A stretch of 64,000 nt of DNA from Mucilaginibacter sp. GTDB lineage: Bacteria; Bacteroidota; Bacteroidia; Sphingobacteriales; Sphingobacteriaceae. The notes beneath the pieces are model-generated. The model was not told the DNA's origin, did not search any database, and was given only the letters and a program-made list of their open reading frames with translations. The DNA lies in assembly GCF_028288225.1 (NCBI RefSeq), contig NZ_JAQBOC010000073.1, forward strand, positions 1 through 64,000. The letters run 5' to 3'. A program made the translations under genes and the position numbers. Numbering within the stretch: position 1 is the stretch's first letter; each line of letters opens with the position of its first letter. Of the stretch, positions 1-8,650 are shown piece by piece.

Positions 1-1
1 C

Positions 2-1039
2 AATAATTTTGTACGTAATTTACAAACCCAGTTGGACCAGCTGAAAAAGGAGTATGCAGCCATGGTTCTTTTTACGTATCGCAATCAAAGTGCATACAAT
101 AAATTGATGTTTATTTTTGCCGCAAAAGACTTTAACCAGGCATACAAGCGTTTAAAATATTTACAGCAAATAGGAACTTATCGTGAACGGCAAGCCGGTT
201 ATATACAGGAAACCCAAACCGAGCTGCATGTTAAGATAAATGAGCTTGACAAAAACAAAAAAGAAAAAAACAATTTGCTGATAGACCAGGAGAAGGAGAA
301 GAAAACCCTTGGGGATGAAAAAACTGCCCAGGTACAGGTAGTAGCTGATCTTTCTCAGCATGAAGGACAGTTAAAGCAGCAACAACAGGATATTCAGAAG
401 AAAATAGCAAAGAAAAATAAAGAGATTGCTGCTACCATCCGCAGGGAAATTGAAGAAGCAAGGCGTAAAGCCGAAGAAGAAGCAAGGGCTGCTGCAAGGG
501 CCGCCGCCGCTGCCGCTGCAAAGGCTAAAGCCGAGAATAAGGATGTTGCAACGGTACCAAAAGTAAGAACGATAACAAAAAACTCAAGCAATAGCGAGGT
601 TTTAAATGCAACTCCCGAGGCTGCTAAATTATCGAGCGACTTTTTAGATAATCGGGGAGCGTTGCCATGGCCTGTGGCAAACGGCAGCGTTAAGCAGGGT
701 TTTGGAATTTATTATGACGAAACCAGGATAAAAAATGAAAGCCTGGGCTGGGATATAAAAACAAATGCAGGCGCATCGGTAAGGGCGGTGTTCCAGGGCG
801 AGGTATCAAATGTTAAAGATGTAAGCGGTACCTACCTGGTAGTAATAAAGCATGGTGAGTACTTTACTGCATACTCCAACCTTAAATCAGTAAATGTTAG
901 GGCGGGGCAAAAAGTAAGTACCAAACAGGTTATAGGTACAGTAGCAACAGATTCTTCAACTGGTGAAGCTATTGTAAGTTTTTCGTTATATAAGGGAATA
1001 TCCGCAGTTAATCCTAAAATTTGGCTCGCGCCAAATTAG
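2..1039 (+). CDS. EnvC-like murein hydrolase activator (LytM/M23 domain), 5' end missing
   Basis: The reading frame is open from base 2 with no stop, so the TTG at 32 is an internal Leu codon and the gene starts left of the window. The visible part has a long charged coiled coil (about residues 1-170), an Ala/Lys-rich linker, and a C-terminal LytM/peptidase M23 domain (last 130 residues). The domain lacks the zinc ligands of active M23 enzymes: the usual H-x3-D stretch reads ESLGWDI and the final H-x-H region reads SFSLYKG. This coiled-coil plus degenerate LytM layout is that of EnvC, a periplasmic activator of amidases at the division site. The activator role is inferred from family. A strong promoter follows it, so the Tat genes downstream are probably a separate transcript. 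Confidence 0.85.
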   Translation, partial: NNFVRNLQTQLDQLKKEYAAMVLFTYRNQSAYNKLMFIFAAKDFNQAYKRLKYLQQIGTYRERQAGYIQETQTELHVKINELDKNKKEKNNLLIDQEKEKKTLGDEKTAQVQVVADLSQHEGQLKQQQQDIQKKIAKKNKEIAATIRREIEEARRKAEEEARAAARAAAAAAAKAKAENKDVATVPKVRTITKNSSNSEVLNATPEAAKLSSDFLDNRGALPWPVANGSVKQGFGIYYDETRIKNESLGWDIKTNAGASVRAVFQGEVSNVKDVSGTYLVVIKHGEYFTAYSNLKSVNVRAGQKVSTKQVIGTVATDSSTGEAIVSFSLYKGISAVNPKIWLAPN

Positions 1040-1074
1040 TTTGAATTTTATAAATTTTAAATTGCCTATATTTG
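1040..1074 (+). promoter_or_regulatory. Bacteroidota-type promoter for the tatA-like genes
   Basis: TTTG at 1040-1043 and TATATTTG at 1067-1074 match the Bacteroidota -33 (TTTG) and -7 (TAnnTTTG) elements with a 23-base gap, the upper end of the known spacing. Transcription would start near 1080, about 15 bases before the ATG at 1096. Confidence 0.55.
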
Positions 1075-1095
1075 TAGGCTTAATTAATAATCCGT

Positions 1096-1575
1096 ATGCA
1101 TAGTTTAGTATTGGGATTTTTGAACATCGGTTCATCTGAAATGATACTTATAGTATTTGTAGCTCTGTTGCTATTTGGCGGTGAAAAGCTGCCGGAAATT
1201 GCGCGCGGGCTTGGGAAGGGAATACGTGATTTTAAAGATGCCTCTGAAGGTGTTAAACGCGAAATAAACAACCAGATAAATAGCTACGAGGAAAAAAGAG
1301 AAGAGAGCAAACTAGATGAACTTGCTGCTAACCACGAGGATGATCAGGATAAGCTCCCTGAACACCCTGAAGGCTTTGCACCCGTTGAAAATACAATGCC
1401 GGTAAATGATAATCATTTTACAACAAATGATAACCCGGTGGTTGAAGAGCATAAGGAGACAGCTACAGAAACTGTTACTGAAAAGCAAGCTATTGATTTT
1501 ACAAAGCACGAGCCGGTAACACATTCGGAAGGTTCAAATCACGAAACATCATCGGAAACAACAAAAAATACGTAA
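1096..1575 (+). CDS. TatA/TatB-family twin-arginine translocase subunit
   Basis: A 159-residue protein with one N-terminal transmembrane helix (about residues 13-31), the family hinge F-G-G-E-K-L-P-E, and an amphipathic helix (IARGLGKGIRDFKDA). This is the TatA/TatB/TatE fold, the pore-forming or receptor subunit of the Tat pathway in the inner membrane. The remaining 110 residues are acidic and low in complexity, much longer than in the next gene (64 residues), so this copy may take the TatB-like role; that is inference. It lies 34 bases before the second tatA-like gene and is probably co-transcribed with it. No tatC is present in the window. Confidence 0.85.
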   Translation: MHSLVLGFLNIGSSEMILIVFVALLLFGGEKLPEIARGLGKGIRDFKDASEGVKREINNQINSYEEKREESKLDELAANHEDDQDKLPEHPEGFAPVENTMPVNDNHFTTNDNPVVEEHKETATETVTEKQAIDFTKHEPVTHSEGSNHETSSETTKNT

Positions 1576-1609
1576 TAAGAATATTAATCATAATTAAACA
1601 TAAAAAATC

Positions 1610-1804
1610 ATGGGTGGATTAGGCGCACCAGAAATTATTCTGATCATCATTGCAATTTTAATACTGTTTGGCGGTAAAAAAATTCCTGAACTAATGAAAG
1701 GTTTAGGCAGGGGCATGAAAGAATTTAAGGATGCACAAAACGGAGAAAACAGCACAACAACTTCAGGTTCAACAACCAATACTGAAGAAAAACCAAAAGT
1801 TTAA
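1610..1804 (+). CDS. tatA: Sec-independent protein translocase TatA
   Basis: A 64-residue protein of usual TatA length with an N-terminal hydrophobic helix (IILIIIAILILFGG), the FGG-K-K-I-P-E hinge, an amphipathic helix (MKGLGRGMKEFKDA) and a short polar tail. It is a paralogue of the preceding gene; both share the hinge and the phenylalanine-lysine-aspartate-alanine motif. TatA oligomers form the conduit for folded proteins carrying a twin-arginine signal. One likely client in this window is the PLP enzyme at 39313. A terminator hairpin follows at 1861-1909. Confidence 0.9.
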   Translation: MGGLGAPEIILIIIAILILFGGKKIPELMKGLGRGMKEFKDAQNGENSTTTSGSTTNTEEKPKV

Positions 1805-1860
1805 GTTGTAAAACATGGCCGGAATATCCGGCACTGGCTGTATCAATGTTTTAATATTAT

Positions 1861-1909
1861 AAACTTATCTGTTGATTATTATACATTCAACGGATAAGTT
1901 TTTTATTTT
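1861..1909 (+). terminator. Rho-independent terminator after tatA
   Basis: The 15-base arms 1861-1875 and 1887-1901 pair along their whole length (one G-U pair) around an 11-base loop and are followed by a T-rich run. It separates the tat genes from gatA. Confidence 0.85.
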
Positions 1910-1915
1910 AGGCCC

Positions 1916-3340
1916 ATGACTAAATCTTATACCTCGTTAGGCGAGATAAAGAGTGAGATTGCAATTGGAAAAATTACGGTCGGAAAACTGGTACAAGGCT
2001 ACTTAAGTAACATTACCGCAAATGCGCGTTTAAATGCTTTTAATGAAGTATTTGAACATGAGGCACTTAGCAGGGCAAAGGAAATTGATGCCCGCATTAA
2101 ACAAGGTACTGCCGGCAAGCTGGCGGGAATGGTTATTGCAATAAAGGATAACATTTGCTACAAAGGGCATAAAGTAACAGCCTCCTCAAAAATTTTAGAA
2201 AATTTTACTTCTGTTTACTCATCCACCATAGTTGAACGCTTATTGGCCGAAGATGCGGTAATAATTGGGCGATGTAACTGCGATGAATTTGCTATGGGCG
2301 CCGCTAATGAAACTTCGTTTTTCGGCCCGGTAAAAAATTATGTCGACGAAACCAGGGTTTCCGGCGGATCATCAGGGGGTTCTGCAGTAGCAGTCCAGGC
2401 AAATATGTGTCATGCTGCAATTGGTACCGACACTGGCGGCTCAGTAAGGCAACCAGCTTCATTTTGCGGACTGGTGGGTTTAAAGCCCACATATGGCCGT
2501 ATCTCAAGGCATGGTATAATTGCTTATGCTTCATCGTTTGATCAGGTGGGCCCAATTACCAGGTCGGTAGAAGATGCTGCACTTTTGTTAGAAATTATGG
2601 CAGGCCCTGATGAGTACGACGGTACTTTATCTAGTGCTGCTGTTCCATCATTTAGCAAAGATTTTAAAGCGCCGGGTGTAAAAAAGATAGCTTATCTGCA
2701 GGAAGCGCTATCAAGCCCGGGTGTTGATACTGATGTTAAAAACACATTGGTTGATTATATTGAGAAGTTACGCGCCGAAGGCCATATTGTTAAACCAATT
2801 GCGTTTGATTACCTTGATTATATGGTGCCTGCCTATTATATATTGGCTATGGCGGAAGCGTCATCAAATTTATCCAGGTATGATGGTGTGCATTATGGCT
2901 ACCGCAGTCCGGCTGCTACCGATCTTTCATCAACCTATAAAAAATCACGATCTGAAGGGTTTGGTAAAGAAGTTAAACGCCGTATAATGCTGGGTACGTT
3001 TGTGCTTAGCGCCGGGTATTATGATGCCTATTTTTCTAAAGCGCAAAAAGTACGCAGGTTAATACGTGAAAAAACAGATGCTATTCTGCAGGAGTATGAT
3101 TTTATATTAGTCCCATCAGCCCCTGAACCGGCTTTCGCTATAGGAAAACTTGAAAAAGACCCGGTTATAACATACCTTTCTGATATTTTTACCGTTCAGG
3201 CATCATTAACCGGCGCACCGGCTATTTCACTGCCTGCGGGCAATAATAGTAAGGGATTGCCGTTAGGATTGCAATTGTTAACCAAACATTTTGACGAACA
3301 GGAGTTATTAAATTTTTCTAAATATTTCCTTGAACTATAG
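1916..3340 (+). CDS. gatA: Asp-tRNA(Asn)/Glu-tRNA(Gln) amidotransferase subunit A
   Basis: GatA is the glutaminase subunit of the GatCAB complex, which converts Glu-tRNA(Gln) or Asp-tRNA(Asn) to the cognate amide in the cytoplasm. The 474-residue protein has the amidase-signature catalytic triad: Lys77 (AIKDN), cis-Ser152 in GGSSGGS, and Ser176 in DTGGS. Length is normal for the family. gatB and gatC are not adjacent, which is common in this phylum. The ATG follows the tatA terminator by only a few bases, so its promoter must overlap that hairpin or its T-tract. Confidence 0.95.
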   Translation: MTKSYTSLGEIKSEIAIGKITVGKLVQGYLSNITANARLNAFNEVFEHEALSRAKEIDARIKQGTAGKLAGMVIAIKDNICYKGHKVTASSKILENFTSVYSSTIVERLLAEDAVIIGRCNCDEFAMGAANETSFFGPVKNYVDETRVSGGSSGGSAVAVQANMCHAAIGTDTGGSVRQPASFCGLVGLKPTYGRISRHGIIAYASSFDQVGPITRSVEDAALLLEIMAGPDEYDGTLSSAAVPSFSKDFKAPGVKKIAYLQEALSSPGVDTDVKNTLVDYIEKLRAEGHIVKPIAFDYLDYMVPAYYILAMAEASSNLSRYDGVHYGYRSPAATDLSSTYKKSRSEGFGKEVKRRIMLGTFVLSAGYYDAYFSKAQKVRRLIREKTDAILQEYDFILVPSAPEPAFAIGKLEKDPVITYLSDIFTVQASLTGAPAISLPAGNNSKGLPLGLQLLTKHFDEQELLNFSKYFLEL

Positions 3341-3398
3341 AAAATTTATATATTGGTAAAATATCCTGGTAACATTCGCTAAGTTAAACCCCTAAAGA

Positions 3399-4802
3399 AT
3401 GAAGAGAACACTTACGCTGATCATATGTTTACTGTCATTACAAATAGTTAATGCCACGCCTCACTTTTCTTCTGTTTCAGTATCTATACTGCAAAACTCA
3501 AGGCTTAATAATGACTTTCAGAAAAACCATGCAGATACTATTATAGTTCCGGTAGTTAATCAACCCGCTCCGTTAACCAGCCAAAGCGGTATTTACAAAC
3601 GCCGTTTAGATTCAATAAAGAAAGATATTCCGCTTGATTATAATGAGTATGTACAAAGCTACATAGATATATACATGCGTAATCGTGATGAAATGGGGCA
3701 TGTGCTTGGCTTAACAAAGTATTACTTCCCTATTTATGAAAAAGCATTCCATGATGCAGGCATTCCTGATGAAATAAAATATTTATCCATAGTTGAATCA
3801 AAGCTTGATCCTTATGCCGTATCAAGGGTAGGAGCAACCGGTCTATGGCAGTTTATGTTTACTACTGCAAAGCTTTATGGCTTAAATATGGATGATTATG
3901 TTGATGATCGCCGCGATCCCATACAAGCAAGTTATGCGGCGGCAGCCTATTTAAAGGATGCCTACCAGGAATTTGGCGATTGGCTTTTGGCCATAGCTTC
4001 ATACAATTGCGGCAAAAGTAATGTTGAGCGTGCTATTGAAAAAGCAGGCGGCGCCACTGATTTTTGGTCCATCCGCCAATATTTACCTAACGAAACCAGG
4101 GGATATGTGCCTGCATTTATTGCTGTAGCTTATGTTATGAATTATTACAATAAGCATAATATTATACCACAGGCCTGCAACTTTGCATTAAAAACTGATA
4201 CCGTCTTAGTGAACAAATATCTGCCGTTAAGCACAGTTTCACAATCGCTGAAGCTTGATCTGGGCCAGCTAACTATTTTAAATCCATCGTATAAAAGGCA
4301 GATAATTAACGGTACAGCCAATAAGCCGCGCCGCATGATAATTCCGCAGATAGATAAAGCGCAATATGCGGCTTTGTATGAAGCATTGAATAATACAAAT
4401 TTACCAGCAACTGCGCCGCAGTCAATGGTTTACACTGCTTACCACGAAAATAAAGAAGAAAAAACACCATCCTATCATAAAGTAAGACGGGGTGAGACGC
4501 TAAGGGATATTGCAGATAATTTTGGTGTTGAGGTACAGGACCTTAAAGCATGGAATCATTTACACAGCAACAAAGCTGAAGTTGGAAAAAGACTGAAAGT
4601 AAAAGATTCAGCTGATGAACCGGCAGAGAAACCAGCTAAAACAAGCAGTCATAATTACATAACTTATAAAGTTAAAAGCGGTGATACCCTTAAGGGTATA
4701 GCTTCAAAATTTGAGGCTTCGGTTGAAAAGATCAGGGAACTTAACGGCTTAAAAAAAGGCAGTCTGCAACCCGGCATGACTATTAAGATCGGCAAAGGGT
4801 AG
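3399..4802 (+). CDS. Lytic transglycosylase with two LysM domains (MltD-like)
   Basis: A 467-residue exported protein: signal peptide (about 1-19), SLT transglycosylase domain (about 105-250) with catalytic Glu133 in the IVESKLDP motif followed by GATGLWQFM, and two C-terminal LysM peptidoglycan-binding repeats (about 362-405 and 422-466). The family cleaves the MurNAc-GlcNAc bond to give 1,6-anhydro-muropeptides. The arrangement matches MltD. The stop codon is followed within 3 bases by the left arm of the inverted repeat around the VOC gene. Confidence 0.92.
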   Translation: MKRTLTLIICLLSLQIVNATPHFSSVSVSILQNSRLNNDFQKNHADTIIVPVVNQPAPLTSQSGIYKRRLDSIKKDIPLDYNEYVQSYIDIYMRNRDEMGHVLGLTKYYFPIYEKAFHDAGIPDEIKYLSIVESKLDPYAVSRVGATGLWQFMFTTAKLYGLNMDDYVDDRRDPIQASYAAAAYLKDAYQEFGDWLLAIASYNCGKSNVERAIEKAGGATDFWSIRQYLPNETRGYVPAFIAVAYVMNYYNKHNIIPQACNFALKTDTVLVNKYLPLSTVSQSLKLDLGQLTILNPSYKRQIINGTANKPRRMIIPQIDKAQYAALYEALNNTNLPATAPQSMVYTAYHENKEEKTPSYHKVRRGETLRDIADNFGVEVQDLKAWNHLHSNKAEVGKRLKVKDSADEPAEKPAKTSSHNYITYKVKSGDTLKGIASKFEASVEKIRELNGLKKGSLQPGMTIKIGKG

Positions 4803-4805
4803 GGG

Positions 4806-4837
4806 AATTTCGGAATTCGGATGTTCGATTTCGGATT
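4806..4837 (+). repeat. Left arm of inverted heptamer repeat flanking the VOC gene
   Basis: Thirty-two bases made of degenerate 7-bp units of the type ATTTCGG. Its reverse complement matches 5392-5423 at 30 of 32 positions. A further shared block (GCGGAAGT) lies just inside both arms. Confidence 0.85.
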
Positions 4838-4920
4838 GCCAAATGCGGAAGTAAGAAAATATGTTAAGGTGTTTTGCGGAAGTGGGATGCCTTTTTTCCT
4901 CCTCATCAAAACGTAAAACA

Positions 4921-5310
4921 ATGTCAAAGCTTAACTTCATTTCGCCTTTTTTTATTGTTTCCAATATAAAAGATTCCGTGGCCTTCTATGTAAGTAAACT
5001 TGGATTTGAGGTGCTGTACATGGGGCCCGAAGGCGATCCATATTGGGCTATGGTGGGCCGCGGCCCTGTTTCCATTATGCTGAAGGCAATTGCCGATGAC
5101 ATAAAACCAATTCCCAATCATACCCGGCATGAATGGGCCGCCTGGGATGCGTACATTTCTACTGAAGAACCCGACACCTTATTTGAAGAATTCAGTTCAA
5201 CCGGTATAACATTTCGGCAACCCATCCGGGACGACGGCGATGGGCTGCGCGGATTTGAAGTAACGGATGCTGATTTTTATGTTTTGTTTTTTGGCCGGCC
5301 CAAAGCGTAA
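4921..5310 (+). CDS. VOC family (glyoxalase/bleomycin-resistance fold) protein
   Basis: A 129-residue single-domain vicinal-oxygen-chelate protein. The N-terminal half has the usual IVSNIKDSVAFYVSKLGFE start and the C-terminal half the GFEVTDADFYVLFFGR end. Substrate is unknown; members include glyoxalase I, dioxygenases and antibiotic-binding proteins. An upstream in-frame ATG at 4861 would add 20 residues encoded by repeat-like sequence that resembles no VOC start, so 4921 is preferred. The gene sits inside the inverted repeat 4806-4837 / 5392-5423, unlike neighbouring housekeeping genes, so it may be a passenger. Confidence 0.85.
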   Translation: MSKLNFISPFFIVSNIKDSVAFYVSKLGFEVLYMGPEGDPYWAMVGRGPVSIMLKAIADDIKPIPNHTRHEWAAWDAYISTEEPDTLFEEFSSTGITFRQPIRDDGDGLRGFEVTDADFYVLFFGRPKA

Positions 5311-5391
5311 GCGATTTCCCATTCTGCGAATTCATAACCTCTGATTCAAACAATCATTCCGCAATCGGCATTCCGACTTCCGCGTTTAAAA

Positions 5392-5423
5392 AATCCGAAA
5401 TCAAACATCCGAAATCCGAAATT
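5392..5423 (-). repeat. Right arm of inverted heptamer repeat flanking the VOC gene
   Basis: Inverted partner of 4806-4837 (30 of 32 bases). On the minus strand it reads as consecutive ATTTCGG-type heptamers. A related CATTCCGRCTTCCGC block occurs at 5370-5384 and again at 7888-7902. Confidence 0.85.
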
Positions 5424-5477
5424 AATCTTCGTCCTTTCAGCTTTATCCTTAATTTTGCGGTACCAGTAACTGAGAAG

Positions 5478-7769
5478 ATGAACAAACCCACCCGTAACCA
5501 GGATGCGCTAAATTACCATTCAAAGGGGCGTCCCGGAAAAATACAGGTAGTACCTACCAAACCCACCAATTCGCAGCGCGATTTAAGTATGGCTTATTCG
5601 CCGGGCGTTGCAGAGCCATGCTTACGTATTGCAGATAATATTGAGGATGTTTATAAATATACAGCAAAAGGCAACCTTGTTGGTGTAATTACCAACGGTA
5701 CAGCGGTGCTTGGCTTAGGTAATATTGGCCCCGAGGCAAGCAAGCCTGTTATGGAAGGTAAGGGCCTGCTGTTTAAAATTTATGCCGATATTGATGTTTT
5801 TGACCTTGAAGTTAACGCCAAAACCGTTGATGAGTTTGTAAACATTGTAAAAGCGCTTGAACCCACTTTTGGCGGGATCAATCTTGAAGATATCTCGGCC
5901 CCGAGCTGTTTTGAAATCGAACGCAGATTAAAGGCCGAAATGAAGATCCCGGTAATGCACGATGACCAGCATGGCACGGCAATTATATCGGGTGCCGCGT
6001 TAATAAATGCCTGCGAGATCCAGGGTAAAAAGCTGGATAAAATAAAAATGGTAGTTAATGGTGCAGGTGCCGCTGCGGTTTCCTGCTCAAAAATGTACCT
6101 GGCACTTGGGGTAAAAAGAGAAAACCTGGTGATGTTTGATATCAATGGTTTAATAACTCCTGAGCGTACCGATCTTGACGAAATAAGACTTGAATTTGCT
6201 ACCACGCGTAAGGATGTAAAAACCCTTGCCGCGGCGATGAAAGGAGCCGACGTTTTTGTTGGCTTATCAGCAGGTAACATTGTTACGCCTGATATGCTTA
6301 AAGCAATGGCAAAAAACCCAGTTGTTTTTGCAATGGCCAATCCAAATCCCGAAATAGCTTATGACCTTGCAATAAATGCGCGAAAGGATATTATAATGGC
6401 TACAGGCCGGTCTGATTTTCCTAACCAGGTAAATAATGTTTTAGGCTTTCCCTATATTTTTAGGGGGGCACTTGATGTTAGGGCAACAGCCATTAATGAA
6501 GAAATGAAAATTGCTGCGGTTATGGCGATAGCCGGGATGGCAAAAAAACCAATCCCGGAGGCAGTTAACCTGGCCTATAATACTAAAAATTTAAAGTTCG
6601 GACGGGATTATATTATTCCAAAACCGATGGATCCGCGGTTAATTACCGAGGTTTCTTCAGCAGTTGCAAGGGCAGCAGTGGAATCGGGAGTAGCGCGGCA
6701 AACAATAATCGATTGGGATGCATACACGGAAGAGTTAAGGTCGCGCGTAGGTGTAAATGATAAGCTTTTACGGAACCTTACTAATAAGGCTAAATCAAAC
6801 CCAAAACGAATAGTTTTTGCCGAGGCCGATACTTATAAAATTTTAAGAGCAGCCCAGATTGTTAAAGAAGAAGGTATTGCCACCCCAATTTTGCTTGGAA
6901 ATACTGCCCGGATAAGACAAATAATGAAGGAGAGCGATATTGAGTTGGGTGATGTTCATATTATCGATCCGCAGGAAAATTGTGAACGCATGGATGAGTA
7001 TGCGGCATACTTATACAGCAAGCGCCAGCGAAAAGGAGTTTCAGTTTATGAGTCGAAAAAATTGATGCATGATCGTAATTATTATGGTGCGTGCATGGTG
7101 CAATTTGGCGAAGCCGATGCTTTGATATCAGGCTTAACAAAAGATTATGTAACTACTATAAAACCAGCATTGCAAATTATAGGTACCGGCGATGGTGTTA
7201 GCAGGGTGGCTGGTATGTATATGATGATCACTAAAAAAGGGCCTGTATTTTTTGGTGATACAACGGTTAATGTAAATCCATCTACACAGGACCTGGTGGA
7301 TATTACCGTGCTGATAGAGCGTTCGGTAAGGAAATTCAATATCAACCCAAGAGTTGCTATCCTTTCATACTCAAACTTCGGATCCAACCAGGGGCCAATA
7401 CCTGAAAAAACGATGGAAGCTGTTCGCATTTTGCATGAAAAATATCCTGACATGATAATTGATGGCGACATGCAGGCCAATTTTGCATTAAATGCAGACC
7501 TGCTTGCAGATAATTTTCCTTTTTCCACCTTATTAGACAAGCCGGCTAACACGCTGATATTTCCAAACCTGGAATCGGGCAATATTGCTTATAAATTATT
7601 GCAGGAGATCGGCGGTGCAGAGGCTGTTGGCCCTATTTTATTGGGACTAAAAAAGCCTGTACACGTATTGCAGTTAGGAAGCTCTGTAAGAGAGATTGTG
7701 AACATGATCACAATAGCAGTGGTTGATGCCCAGGAAAAAGGAGATGAAGAAGTAAAAAGCAAAAAATAA
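5478..7769 (+). CDS. maeB: NADP-dependent malic enzyme with C-terminal phosphotransacetylase-like domain
   Basis: A 763-residue multidomain malic enzyme that decarboxylates malate to pyruvate with NADP reduction. An N-terminal malic domain (about 15-150, with SMAYSPGVAEPC and MHDDQHGTA) is followed by a Rossmann NAD(P) domain (about 160-400, NGAGAAA) and a phosphate acetyl/butyryltransferase-like domain (about 430-755). The fused domain is known in MaeB as an allosteric module responding to acetyl-CoA. Length is typical. An AGGTGAA-type heptamer arm starts about 10 bases after the stop. Confidence 0.95.
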   Translation: MNKPTRNQDALNYHSKGRPGKIQVVPTKPTNSQRDLSMAYSPGVAEPCLRIADNIEDVYKYTAKGNLVGVITNGTAVLGLGNIGPEASKPVMEGKGLLFKIYADIDVFDLEVNAKTVDEFVNIVKALEPTFGGINLEDISAPSCFEIERRLKAEMKIPVMHDDQHGTAIISGAALINACEIQGKKLDKIKMVVNGAGAAAVSCSKMYLALGVKRENLVMFDINGLITPERTDLDEIRLEFATTRKDVKTLAAAMKGADVFVGLSAGNIVTPDMLKAMAKNPVVFAMANPNPEIAYDLAINARKDIIMATGRSDFPNQVNNVLGFPYIFRGALDVRATAINEEMKIAAVMAIAGMAKKPIPEAVNLAYNTKNLKFGRDYIIPKPMDPRLITEVSSAVARAAVESGVARQTIIDWDAYTEELRSRVGVNDKLLRNLTNKAKSNPKRIVFAEADTYKILRAAQIVKEEGIATPILLGNTARIRQIMKESDIELGDVHIIDPQENCERMDEYAAYLYSKRQRKGVSVYESKKLMHDRNYYGACMVQFGEADALISGLTKDYVTTIKPALQIIGTGDGVSRVAGMYMMITKKGPVFFGDTTVNVNPSTQDLVDITVLIERSVRKFNINPRVAILSYSNFGSNQGPIPEKTMEAVRILHEKYPDMIIDGDMQANFALNADLLADNFPFSTLLDKPANTLIFPNLESGNIAYKLLQEIGGAEAVGPILLGLKKPVHVLQLGSSVREIVNMITIAVVDAQEKGDEEVKSKK

Positions 7770-7779
7770 ATTGCGAAGG

Positions 7780-8027
7780 AGGTGAAAGGCAAAAGCTTAA
7801 AGGCGAAAGGTTTAGGAAGTTTAAAAACGGCAAAGTCTTCAATTAGGCTTTGTAAATCTTACATCGCTTCAATAAATTCGCGATCGACATTCCGGCTTCC
7901 GCATTATTACAAAAACCTTTTACCTTTCGCCTTTAACCTTTCACCTGACATATAATATAAATTGGGGATAAGATTTTTTTTAAAAAAACCATAAAAACCT
8001 TTACCTTTCACCTTTAACCTTTCACCC
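7780..8027. repeat. AGGNNAA heptamer arms between maeB and ruvA (one plus arm, two minus arms)
   Basis: The plus arm at 7780-7815 reads as consecutive heptamers (AGGTGAA, AGGCAAA, AGCTTAA, AGGCGAA). Two inverted arms at 7914-7946 and 7995-8027 read on the minus strand as AGGTGAA, AGGTTAA and AGGCGAA-type units. The two minus arms are near copies, as if the right arm had been duplicated. The gap holds no gene. Confidence 0.8.
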
Positions 8028-8041
8028 CAAATTGATAAATT

Positions 8042-8626
8042 ATGTACGCCTATATTGATGGAAAATTAGCTTTCAAAAGTGCTGCTTTTGTGGTAATTGA
8101 TGTGGGCGGAGTGGGCTATCACATCAATATTTCATTAAATACTTATTCGAAAATAGGAAGCGGCGAACGCTGTAAGCTTTTTACCTGGCTGCATGTAAAA
8201 GAGGATGCTCACACATTGTATGGTTTTATTGATGAAGGCGAGCGCCGTTTGTTCCTGCACCTGATATCAATATCTGGCATAGGGCCAAATACGGGCCGGA
8301 TGATGCTTTCATCAATTACACCCGAAGAAATTCAAAATGCAATAATTTCGGGCAATGTTTCATTAATACAACGCATAAAGGGTATCGGTCCAAAATCAGC
8401 ACAGCGGGTCATATTGGAGCTCCAGGACAAGCTACGTAAGGAGGGTTCTGACACACTAAGCACGGTGCCGCTAAATAAAACAGTACGAGAAGAAGCGCTA
8501 TCAGCCCTGGTTATGCTGGGTTTTGTTCGTAACGCTGCCGAAAAGGTACTAGACAATGAATTGAGCAAAAATAATAATGATTTAACTGTTGAACAACTTA
8601 TTAAATCTGCTCTAAAAGCTTTATAA
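8042..8626 (+). CDS. ruvA: Holliday junction branch migration protein RuvA
   Basis: A 194-residue RuvA of normal length: N-terminal OB-fold domain (about 1-62), tandem helix-hairpin-helix motifs (about 72-130, with SGIGPNTG and KGIGPKSA), and a C-terminal domain III (about 145-194) that contacts RuvB. It binds four-way junctions and directs the RuvB motor in the cytoplasm. It lies 24 bases upstream of sprA, so the two are probably co-transcribed. Confidence 0.96.
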   Translation: MYAYIDGKLAFKSAAFVVIDVGGVGYHINISLNTYSKIGSGERCKLFTWLHVKEDAHTLYGFIDEGERRLFLHLISISGIGPNTGRMMLSSITPEEIQNAIISGNVSLIQRIKGIGPKSAQRVILELQDKLRKEGSDTLSTVPLNKTVREEALSALVMLGFVRNAAEKVLDNELSKNNNDLTVEQLIKSALKAL

Positions 8627-8650
8627 TTACGTGGATTTTTAACTTGGGCC

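Noticed and set aside
4861..4920. Upstream start for the VOC gene
   Set aside because: The extra 20 residues (MLRCFAEVGCLF...) come from repeat-flank sequence and are not part of the VOC fold.
5780..6340. 186-codon minus-strand ORF inside maeB
   Set aside because: It is antisense to a strongly conserved malic enzyme frame and its translation is the Ser/Ala/Ile-rich type expected from a reverse frame; no family match.
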